DNA of 9,961 nucleotides from positions 1 through 9,961 of the forward strand of contig CAMDOP010000103.1 of the NCBI GenBank assembly GCA_945903675.1. The letters run 5' to 3'. Of the stretch, positions 1 to 5,614 are shown one piece after another (position 1 is the first letter of the stretch; each line of letters starts with the position of its first letter). Source of the DNA: Crenothrix polyspora (lineage in GTDB: Bacteria; Pseudomonadota; Gammaproteobacteria; Methylococcales; Methylomonadaceae). The translations under genes and the position numbers were made by a program. The notes beneath the pieces were generated by a model, which ran no database searches, was not told where the DNA came from, and saw nothing but the letters and a program-made list of their open reading frames with translations.

Positions 1-2
1 CT

Positions 3-164
3 GATACTCATGAATATTCATTAATTGCTCCTGTGACCGATAGAGGTCGGCAAGTTTATTACTTCAATGTTTTAAATCTTAACCCTTCTTGCCCTGACCA
101 TAAACTCAATGCCTACAGTAAAGTAAACTGTGAACTTGGAGTAAAACAGCTTCAGCTGTTTTAA
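3..164 (+). CDS. C-terminal end of an unknown protein (5' truncated by window edge)
   Basis: An open frame enters from the left edge and runs 53 codons to a TAA at 162-164. The visible tail is mixed polar and hydrophobic, with two cysteines about 17 residues apart and a short aromatic stretch (VYYFNVLNL). I recognise no family, and no start can be assigned. The frame is open from base 3, while the other two forward frames meet stops within the first 25 bases, so coding is plausible but rests on a short stretch. The stop codon lies inside a hairpin at 143-162. It is separated from dhaL by 447 bp containing an inserted repeat element, so the two genes are unlikely to share an operon. Confidence 0.5.
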   Translation, partial: DTHEYSLIAPVTDRGRQVYYFNVLNLNPSCPDHKLNAYSKVNCELGVKQLQLF

Positions 165-181
165 GACACTAAGCTGAAGCT
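143..181 (+). terminator. Two mutually exclusive hairpins at the end of the first gene
   Basis: Bases 143-150 (AAAACAGC) and 155-162 (GCTGTTTT) form a perfect 8-bp stem with a TTCA loop. The descending arm ends in four T residues, so it has a terminator-like shape. Overlapping it, 148-157 (AGCTTCAGCT) pairs perfectly with 172-181 (AGCTGAAGCT) across a 14-base loop. The two folds share 148-157 and cannot form together. The stem cores are only modestly GC-rich and no U-run follows the second hairpin, so calling this a terminator is an inference. Confidence 0.4.
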
Positions 182-611
182 CAGCACTTCACACAAACTA
201 TTTTTGCTTAACTGTGAGTAGTTACTTTAAGCGCGGATATTCGATATTCTAACCAAGTCCCAGTAAAACGCCATCGTTAAAACTCAAGCCGTGACTATTT
301 GCTGTTTGTTAGAAGAAATTTTAACCAAAAAATAGCTCTGGACAGCTATGCAAGCTGCACGTTATGCTCTCAAACTATCGCTACCAACTTAAGACGGGGC
401 AGTTTAGCTTAGCTGTTCACTTTTAGACAGTACTCTCCTAAGTGCAGACAAAAGGCGAAAGCTAAAGGGCAAAGAGTTAAGCCTAGTATCTGCGCTGAAT
501 TAAGTTGCTAGCCTCTTAGGCTTAATCTTTAGCCCTGTGCCTTTTGTCTGCGCTCAATCTGCCCCGGCTTAAGTTGCTACTCTAAACTATAACTCTTACC
601 CGAGCCTTGCC
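165..611. other. 447-bp gene-free stretch upstream of dhaL
   Basis: I see no convincing coding frame on either strand here. The stretch holds the second arm of the hairpin pair (172-181) and then about 200 bp of unremarkable sequence. It ends with a 192-bp inverted-repeat element at 385-576, which leaves only 35 bp before the dhaL start. Any dhaL promoter must therefore lie inside the element, in the 35 bp after it, or upstream and be read through it. I could not pick a confident -35/-10 pair. Confidence 0.6.
385..576. mobile_element. MITE-like 192-bp element with terminal inverted repeats and CTAC flanking duplication
   Basis: The left end 385-402 (CAACTTAAGACGGGGCAG) and the reverse complement of the right end 559-576 (CAACTTAAGCCGGGGCAG) match at 17 of 18 bases. 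Further in, 444-456 pairs perfectly with 539-551 (13 bp) and 477-485 with 517-525 (9 bp), so much of the element can fold into one long imperfect hairpin. CTAC lies immediately outside both ends (381-384 and 577-580), as expected for a target-site duplication. No transposase is encoded. The loop holds a shortened direct copy of the right-end sequence (TCTGCGCT and TTAAGTTGCTA at 489-511, repeated at 547-578), suggesting internal rearrangement. A long regulatory hairpin is the alternative reading. Confidence 0.6.
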
Positions 612-1259
612 ATGACAATAACTCCAGCCTTAATACCTAAGTTAATCGCCGCCATTTCTGAGACATTAGCTAACCATGCCGATGAAGTGACCGAACTAGA
701 TCAAGCCATCGGTGATGGCGATCATCTGATTAATTTACAACGCGGCATTAAAGCCTTAACCGAAAAACAGGATGAGTTAACGGTATTAGATTGGCCCAAC
801 GCTTGGCAAAAAATAGGCATGATTTTGATGTCAGCCATAGGCGGCGCCTCTGGCTCACTGTATGCCACTTTATTCATGGCCTTGAGCAAAGCAGCGAAAG
901 ATCAACCTTTAAACCTACAAAGCTTTGCTGATAGTTTTAATCTCGCCGTGGAGGCCGTTAAACATCGAGGTAAAGCAGAAGCTGGCGAAAAAACCCTATT
1001 AGATGTTTATATACCCGTTGCTCTGTACTTGAACACAGCCGCAGCGAGTAATCTCACCTTACCAGAAATATTAAATACTGTCGTAGCGATTGCCATAACC
1101 GGCATGGAAGCTACCCGCGACATGATCGCCACCAAAGGCCGTGCGTCTTTTCTGGAACAACGTTCCATAGGCCATATTGATGCTGGCGCTAAGACCGCTC
1201 AGTTAATGATTTCTGCTATTAATGGGGTATTGATTACAGAATTAACAGCCCCAACGTAA
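612..1259 (+). CDS. dhaL: Dihydroxyacetone kinase ADP/ATP-binding subunit DhaL
   Basis: DhaL (DAK2 domain) is the nucleotide-binding half of dihydroxyacetone kinase. It passes phosphate to dihydroxyacetone held on DhaK, in the cytoplasm. The product is 215 residues, near the usual length of about 210. Visible motifs are the Mg-nucleotide Asp cluster LDQAIGDGDH (D30, D35, D37), the GGASG nucleotide loop at 77-81, GEKTLLD at 125-131 and KGRASFLEQRSIGHIDAGA at 175-193. Residue 39, after DGDH, is Leu where I expect Gly in most relatives. The start has no Shine-Dalgarno site, but the N-terminus aligns well from this ATG. The last 18 bp overlap the 3' end of the opposing dhaK. Whether the phosphate donor is ATP or a PTS DhaM protein cannot be told here. 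Confidence 0.96.
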   Translation: MTITPALIPKLIAAISETLANHADEVTELDQAIGDGDHLINLQRGIKALTEKQDELTVLDWPNAWQKIGMILMSAIGGASGSLYATLFMALSKAAKDQPLNLQSFADSFNLAVEAVKHRGKAEAGEKTLLDVYIPVALYLNTAAASNLTLPEILNTVVAIAITGMEATRDMIATKGRASFLEQRSIGHIDAGAKTAQLMISAINGVLITELTAPT

Positions 1260-2231
1260 TCCTGCGGTATGTACAGGCGCATCCCATAACGCTAACCATA
1301 TATCATCCAACAAGGTTAAGGTAATAGAACAGCCGGCCATATCAATAGAAGTCGTGTAATTGCCTACTAAGGAACGGACAATATTGATGCCTCGTTTTTC
1401 CCAGTATTGAGCAGCTAAATCGTAAATCAAATACAGCTCCATTAATGGCGTAGCACCAAAACCATTCACATGCAGCAATACCGGCTGGCCTTTTTGAGGC
1501 TTTAAGTCTTCATCAATCAGCGCTGCAATATGCTCTACGATCTCGGTGGCAGACGTTAGGACTAAGGTTTCACGACCTCGCTCACCGTGTATGCCTACGC
1601 CCATTTCCATCTCGGTATCGCTAAGTACAAAGGTCGGATGGCCTAAGGCTGGCACTGTGCAGCTACTTAAAGCAACGCCCATCGAGGCTGTGGCTTTGTT
1701 GACGCTATCGCCCAGGGCTTTACAATAAGCCAAATCAGCGCCTTGCTCGGCGGCGGCTCCGACTATTTTCTCTACAATCAAAGTGCCGGCTACACCACGC
1801 CGCCCCGTGCTATGATTTTTGGGTAAGGCAACATCATCACTCACTAAGATACTGGCATTCGATAGTTCTAGCATCTCAGCGGCCATTTCAAAATTCATGA
1901 CATCACCGGCATAGTTTTTTACGATAAACAAAACGCCACCGCCATTTTCAACTGCTAAAGCTGCTGCTATCATTTGATCAGGACTGGGTGAGGTAAATAT
2001 TTGCCCAGGGCAAGCAGCATCTAACATGCCGGTACCCACAAAACCGATATGTAAGGGCTCATGACCTGAACCACCACCTGAAATCAATGCCACCTTACCC
2101 TGACGAGTAGGGTGCTTTCTTGTAACAAAATTCGGCGAGGTATTAAGCTTGATAATATCCGCATGAGCTTTAGAAAAGCCCAACAAGGTTTCATCCAGCA
2201 GGCTATCAACGCTATTGATAAACTTTTTCAT
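1242..2231 (-). CDS. dhaK: Dihydroxyacetone kinase substrate-binding subunit DhaK
   Basis: DhaK (DAK1 domain) binds dihydroxyacetone covalently as a hemiaminal on a histidine and works with DhaL to make dihydroxyacetone phosphate. At 329 residues it is slightly shorter than the E. coli protein (about 356) but ends on the family C-terminus (LWDAPVHTAGLRWGC), so it looks complete. Visible features are the GGGSGHEP loop with H57, the KNYAGDVMNF motif with D110, and GVGIHGERG with H215, which correspond to E. coli H56, D109 and the substrate-linking H218. The ATG has a good Shine-Dalgarno site (AGGAG, 2240-2244, 8 bases away). The gene faces dhaL and overlaps it tail to tail, so each subunit has its own promoter. 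A palindrome at 2298-2312 is a possible operator. Confidence 0.97.
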   Translation of the reverse strand: MKKFINSVDSLLDETLLGFSKAHADIIKLNTSPNFVTRKHPTRQGKVALISGGGSGHEPLHIGFVGTGMLDAACPGQIFTSPSPDQMIAAALAVENGGGVLFIVKNYAGDVMNFEMAAEMLELSNASILVSDDVALPKNHSTGRRGVAGTLIVEKIVGAAAEQGADLAYCKALGDSVNKATASMGVALSSCTVPALGHPTFVLSDTEMEMGVGIHGERGRETLVLTSATEIVEHIAALIDEDLKPQKGQPVLLHVNGFGATPLMELYLIYDLAAQYWEKRGINIVRSLVGNYTTSIDMAGCSITLTLLDDIWLALWDAPVHTAGLRWGC

Positions 2232-2297
2232 GAGTGCGGCTCCTGATAATACTAAAGTTTTTAGGACGGTTTACTTTGGAATGTACTTGAAACACTT

Positions 2298-2312
2298 GAG
2301 TCATTTTGACTC
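2298..2312. promoter_or_regulatory. Palindrome GAGTCA-TTT-TGACTC upstream of dhaK, possible operator
   Basis: The perfect 6-bp inverted repeat has a 3-base centre and lies about 67 bp upstream of the dhaK ATG, in its likely promoter region. Size, spacing and place fit a dimeric regulator site. There is no second copy near dhaL and no regulator gene in the window, so function is unproven. Confidence 0.3.
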
Positions 2313-2354
2313 CCCCTGCTCCAATGTCATTAAGTTAAGGGAATTTAGTATACA

Positions 2355-2400
2355 GTGGGCGTGGCTTTAGCCACGAGTGCTTGACTAATGCCGCGCCCAC
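2355..2400. repeat. GC-rich nested hairpin
   Basis: GTGGGCG (2355-2361) pairs with CGCCCAC (2394-2400). Inside it, CGTGGC (2360-2365) and GCCACG (2370-2375) make a tighter hairpin with a TTTA loop. It directly abuts the REP-like repeat that begins at 2401, so it may belong to the same repeat cluster. No T-run follows, so it is not a typical intrinsic terminator. Confidence 0.45.
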
Positions 2401-2440
2401 GATGCCGGTCTGGGTTTGCAACCCTGACCGAAACGTTTGG
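2401..2440 (+). repeat. REP-like palindromic repeat, copy 1
   Basis: This 40-bp unit matches the reverse complement of 2684-2723 at 38 of 40 bases. Its core is itself a palindrome: CGGTCTGGG and CCCTGACCG flank a TTTGCAA centre, followed by AAACGTTT. The small palindromic core, GC-rich stem and head-to-head pairing resemble REP/BIME elements, which are often mobilised in trans by RAYT-type transposases. No such transposase is visible here. Confidence 0.65.
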
Positions 2441-2501
2441 ATGCCCCCAATAATTTTCTAAACGTTAAACGTTAGGAACGAGGTTACAAACCCTGTCCCG
2501 C

Positions 2502-2636
2502 ATGAAGCAAAGCGGAATCGAGGATTTACAACGCGCCGAGTTCCTTGATTACACTACCTTTGAACGAGGCTACTTGCTACACGAGGCTAAAGTTTTATTG
2601 AAACAACATGAAGAATTAATGAAACAGTTCGTTTAA
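2502..2636 (+). CDS. Doubtful 44-residue ORF between the REP-like repeats
   Basis: The frame runs from an ATG to a TAA in 45 codons, and its last 20 residues (LLHEAKVLLKQHEELMKQFV) have the pattern of a charged amphipathic helix. Against it, no Shine-Dalgarno site precedes the ATG, and the first 26 bases are a copy of a dispersed repeat found again near 9380-9405. The first half is therefore repeat DNA read by chance. The second half could be the tail of a decayed gene. I do not recognise a family. Confidence 0.15.
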   Translation: MKQSGIEDLQRAEFLDYTTFERGYLLHEAKVLLKQHEELMKQFV

Positions 2637-2683
2637 TTAACGACATCGAACTCTTTACAAGGTTTCGAAAGTTATTGAAGCAA

Positions 2684-2723
2684 CCAAACGTTTCGGTCGG
2701 GGTTGCAAACCCCGACCGGCATC
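2684..2723 (-). repeat. REP-like palindromic repeat, copy 2 (inverted)
   Basis: This is the inverted partner of 2401-2440. The core arms CGGTCGGGG and CCCCGACCG are perfect here, whereas copy 1 carries one change in each arm, so this copy looks less decayed. The pair encloses a 243-bp interior. No target-site duplication is evident outside the pair (left flank CCAC, right flank AGTT). Confidence 0.65.
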
Positions 2724-2850
2724 AGTTACACACAATATTTGTACAAAGTTATATTAATAAATCCCTGTAATAATAAGGCTTACAGAGGTTATAAGACATA
2801 TTAAAATCTTTCGCAGGTTTTTTAGGGAGTGGCTCCCAGGATAGCCCCTT

Positions 2851-2880
2851 TTAAACCCACAAAATTCATGCGCTTATAAT
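2851..2880 (+). promoter_or_regulatory. Possible promoter for the 225-residue membrane protein
   Basis: A perfect TATAAT lies at 2875-2880, 52 bp before the ATG at 2933. A weak -35 candidate (TTAAAC, 2851-2856) sits 18 bp upstream and shares only three bases with the consensus. In AT-rich DNA such matches arise by chance, so the call rests on the -10 and its location. Confidence 0.35.
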
Positions 2881-2932
2881 AGAATGCGTAGCAAAATTCA
2901 ACTTACTTTAGAAAGATTTGAAGGATAACAAA

Positions 2933-3610
2933 ATGAGAAAATTAAGTGCAGTAGTAACCGTATTGAATACATGGCTATTGATAATCATTGGTACTGCAGT
3001 CTTTTTTGTCAGCACTATAATTTGTTTTATTATTTGGGATAATTTTTATGTTCATATTCTCAATATTCTAAGCCCTTATATTCATGAAGATTATTTAATA
3101 CTGTGCATTAGAAGAAATATATTCAGAGTTTCCTTTTATTTAATCTTGTTTTACGGACAAATCGTAATCATCAGAAATGTCTATTTACGCAATAACTGCA
3201 ACTCAATATCATTATTTAGATGCTATAAGAACCGAGACTTAAAAGTCTTGTTATTAAATGGTATTCAAGGATTAAAAACACAATTTAAAAATGGATGGTT
3301 GTTTACTATTTTTGTGTTACTGATACAGGTGAGTTTGTGGGTTATTTATTGGTTTTGCCTTAGTATCGCATTCGCAGTGGTGAATGAATATATAGGTGGA
3401 TTAACTGGAAATTATAAAATTCCTTTTTCTGGAATCAGAACTACGTATTGTGTCGGTGATATGGTATTTCCAATTGAATGTAAGTCTAGTAGCATTCTTT
3501 ATGATGAGACAGTGCTAGTACCTTTTGTAACTTTGGTTGTGACATTAATGATAGGCTTGATATTAATTCCGATTATTTTAGCTGCTAAAAAGACGGTTTT
3601 ACACAAATGA
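2933..3610 (+). CDS. Unknown four-helix membrane protein
   Basis: I recognise no family. The 225-residue product has four hydrophobic segments, at about residues 12-34, 63-80, 122-150 and 195-217. A basic loop at about 81-121 lies between the second and third helices. A longer, less charged loop at 151-194, between the third and fourth, contains two cysteines (C173, C183) that could form a disulfide if it faces the periplasm. I chose the ATG at 2933 because AAGGA (2921-2925) sits 7 bases upstream; a TTG 15 bp earlier is open but has no such site. It is one of the most AT-rich genes in the window and stands alone, converging on the minus-strand pair that follows with a 45-bp gap. Recent acquisition is an inference from composition. 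Confidence 0.75.
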   Translation: MRKLSAVVTVLNTWLLIIIGTAVFFVSTIICFIIWDNFYVHILNILSPYIHEDYLILCIRRNIFRVSFYLILFYGQIVIIRNVYLRNNCNSISLFRCYKNRDLKVLLLNGIQGLKTQFKNGWLFTIFVLLIQVSLWVIYWFCLSIAFAVVNEYIGGLTGNYKIPFSGIRTTYCVGDMVFPIECKSSSILYDETVLVPFVTLVVTLMIGLILIPIILAAKKTVLHK

Positions 3611-3655
3611 ATCTTATGACCCGGTACATCTCCTATTATTGCATTACTATTCTAG

Positions 3656-4012
3656 CTATTGGCGAAGGCGATATTGAACTTCAGACGCTATGGTTCCGAT
3701 AATTTCGCGATTTGTTAAAACTTCATTTTGAATAGTTAGACCATGCATTTCTATTCTATCTATTCGTCGTTGTAGCCGATACAATGCAACAGTAAAGCCT
3801 GAACATATAAAGGCAGCACTTGTTATCATAACCAATACAAGGTCGTTCGCGTCAATAAAAAACAACTGAACAGTTTTAACTACGATACACAAAAAAGCAG
3901 CGGATGAAAGAAAAGACAACGGCCACAAAAAAAAGAAGATAGTTTTGAGTTCCCTTTTTTCTCGGACAATTTCATGTAGTTCAAGATCAACTTCTTCGTG
4001 GTTATTTTGCAT
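3656..4012 (-). CDS. Small two-helix membrane protein, unknown
   Basis: The 118-residue product has a charged N-terminus (about 1-23), two hydrophobic segments (about 24-52 and 58-78) and a helical, charged C-terminal tail of about 40 residues that could form a coiled coil. The topology suggests a hairpin inner-membrane protein with both ends in the cytoplasm. I recognise no family. The ATG has an AGGA site (4020-4023) 7 bases upstream. It lies 35 bp downstream of the metallophosphoesterase gene on the same strand, so co-transcription is likely and a partnership at the membrane is possible, but nothing shows this directly. Confidence 0.65.
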   Translation of the reverse strand: MQNNHEEVDLELHEIVREKRELKTIFFFLWPLSFLSSAAFLCIVVKTVQLFFIDANDLVLVMITSAAFICSGFTVALYRLQRRIDRIEMHGLTIQNEVLTNREIIGTIASEVQYRLRQ

Positions 4013-4047
4013 TAATTAGTCCTATCTTATTTTGGATGTGAATATCT

Positions 4048-4857
4048 TTAAATAAAAAATACAGCTATTTCTGGGCGTGAACCAAATCGGATTGGAATTA
4101 TCGATGTCCCTACACCTTTAGAAACGTACATTGGACATATATTAGTTTGATATAGCCCCTCAGTAAAGTGACCACTGCCTTGCGGCGTGTAAAGTATTTT
4201 TCCAAACAATGTAATTTGTCCACCATGAGTATGTCCAGCTAGGCATAAATCGGTTTTGATGTGATGTTTTGTATAGGAAAACTCGTCATCGTCAAATAGA
4301 CCCGGTGAATGCTCAATTAATACAGAAACAGTGTCTGGAATAGTTGACCGGAAATTACCAAACGATGGTTTGCCTGCTGTGTAGTCATCAAGCCCTAAAA
4401 AGCGAATTTTACGATTATGGATTTCATAAACATGTTCAGCATTTATTAATAGCGAGGTGTTATATTCGCTATAAATTTGTTGAAGCTGTTCGATATCAAT
4501 TTTTGACCAATATTCCCAGTTGCCCAGTGTTGCAACAATTTTTACATTTGATAGCTGTTTGAGAAATGTCTTAAGAGTTTTAAGGTGTTCTGGATCATCT
4601 ATAACATCGCCCGATAAAACAATGATGTCAGGTTCAAGCGCCAGAACTGAATCAATAACTTGCTTTTGGTAATCAGTGTCTGAATCCAAATGCAAATCTG
4701 TTAACTGAATGATTTTAATGGGATCATTTGTCGGTTGGCCGATAACATGAGAAGTAATCTCAATCCAACGGGGTTCAATCCGATATGCGTAAGTTAATGC
4801 AGTTACTAGAATCAGTAGGAAAATCAGTAGGGATATTTTTTTTCGTAAGTCACTCAC
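4048..4857 (-). CDS. Membrane-anchored calcineurin-like metallophosphoesterase (YkuE/YaeI type)
   Basis: This belongs to the metallophosphoesterase superfamily, in the group with an N-terminal membrane segment; some relatives act on phospholipids or lipid A intermediates. Numbering from the GTG, a hydrophobic anchor (about 8-25) is followed by the metal-binding motifs D54-L-H56, G83-D84, G112-N113-W114-E115, a histidine at 183 in EHSPG, and G208-H-T-H-G-G-Q214. The tail (GVGTSIIPIRFGSRPEI) is typical of this group. GNWE replaces the usual GNHD/E, so the histidine that normally assists catalysis is a tryptophan. I prefer the GTG at 4857, with AAGGA at 4869-4873 (11 bases away); a TTG at 4881 would add 8 residues but has no ribosome site. 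The substrate is unknown. It is probably co-transcribed with the small membrane gene downstream. Confidence 0.88.
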   Translation of the reverse strand: MSDLRKKISLLIFLLILVTALTYAYRIEPRWIEITSHVIGQPTNDPIKIIQLTDLHLDSDTDYQKQVIDSVLALEPDIIVLSGDVIDDPEHLKTLKTFLKQLSNVKIVATLGNWEYWSKIDIEQLQQIYSEYNTSLLINAEHVYEIHNRKIRFLGLDDYTAGKPSFGNFRSTIPDTVSVLIEHSPGLFDDDEFSYTKHHIKTDLCLAGHTHGGQITLFGKILYTPQGSGHFTEGLYQTNICPMYVSKGVGTSIIPIRFGSRPEIAVFFI

Positions 4858-4981
4858 AATTTTAAAAGTCCTTATAGTCAACTTTAGTGTTTGGTAAATT
4901 GGTCAGCTTATTGGCGGCGTTTAGCTTAGTGTTGTCGCCGCAATGTAAAAATCTTTTCAGTAACGCTGATCATTAATAAAC

Positions 4982-5509
4982 TCATAGGGTTAAAAACTCA
5001 TTGCAACTCATTATTTCATTGTAAACATCTAGGTCATAATCAGAAAAACAGCAGAAGATAACCTGCTCTATTTCAGGAGTATCTTTTAGTCTTTCAATAA
5101 CCGTAGCAAAAGCAATTGTCGCAGCGTCTTCTATTGGATAACAATACATACCTGTACTAATAGATGGGAACGCAATAGTTTTACATTTATATTGCAGCAT
5201 CAAATCTAATGCATTCTTATAACAACTCTCAAGTAGAAATCCCTCGCCAAAATCGCCACCATCCCACATTGGCCCGACAGTATGAATGACATATTTGGCA
5301 GGTAAATCATAAGCAGCCGTTATTTTGGCATCACCAATATCACAGCCGTTTAACTTTTCACACTCGTCTAATAAATCAGGTCCCGCAGCTTCATGAATTG
5401 CACCATCAACGCCACCTCCTCCTAGTAGACTTTGATTGGCAGCATTGACGATGGCATCAACTTCAAGTGTTGTTATGTTAGCTTTTATAGCAATTATTCT
5501 GTTCTTCAT
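4982..5509 (-). CDS. ymdB: YmdB-like macrodomain protein, O-acetyl-ADP-ribose deacetylase
   Basis: Macrodomain proteins bind ADP-ribose. YmdB relatives hydrolyse O-acetyl-ADP-ribose and can remove ADP-ribose from proteins, and E. coli YmdB also modulates RNase III. The 175-residue product covers a single domain, close to E. coli YmdB in length. Visible features are NAAN at 22-25, the GGGGVDGAIH loop at 30-39 with D35 at the YmdB catalytic position, HTVGP at 76-80 and the ribose/phosphate loop SISTGMYCYP at 116-125. Within that loop C123 stands where E. coli YmdB has Gly. The start has only a weak AGG about 10 bases upstream. It stands alone, with gaps of about 100 bp on both sides. No ADP-ribosyltransferase toxin (DarT type) lies next to it, so a DarTG pair is not supported. 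Confidence 0.92.
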   Translation of the reverse strand: MKNRIIAIKANITTLEVDAIVNAANQSLLGGGGVDGAIHEAAGPDLLDECEKLNGCDIGDAKITAAYDLPAKYVIHTVGPMWDGGDFGEGFLLESCYKNALDLMLQYKCKTIAFPSISTGMYCYPIEDAATIAFATVIERLKDTPEIEQVIFCCFSDYDLDVYNEIMSCNEFLTL

Positions 5510-5614
5510 ATGGTTTCAACCTATATTTGAAATATTTATCTTTGAATGTTCTAGGTGTGGATATCGGACGACAGCCATCTACCTCGCAAAAAAGGGACTA
5601 GTCTTTACTAAAAC

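Larger units (their letters stand above)
2232..2932. other. About 700-bp repeat-rich spacer between dhaK and the accessory genes
   Basis: In order, the spacer holds the dhaK leader with its Shine-Dalgarno site, a 15-bp palindrome (2298-2312), a GC-rich double hairpin (2355-2400), a REP-like repeat (2401-2440), a 44-codon ORF of doubtful status (2502-2636), the inverted copy of the REP-like repeat (2684-2723), and the leader of the next gene. Base composition shifts from balanced in dhaKL to AT-rich after about 2730, so the spacer marks a compositional boundary. Confidence 0.7.

Noticed and set aside
1546..1728. Plus-strand open frame inside dhaK
   Set aside because: It is the antisense shadow of a strongly conserved gene, with a Pro/Ser/Arg-rich product of no likeness.
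4344..4562. Plus-strand open frame inside the metallophosphoesterase gene
   Set aside because: Antisense to clear catalytic motifs; no ribosome site or recognisable product.
4914..4941. GCGGCG/CGCCGC hairpin between the macrodomain and phosphoesterase genes
   Set aside because: Only a 6-bp stem with a 16-base loop and no following T-run on either strand; too weak to call a terminator.
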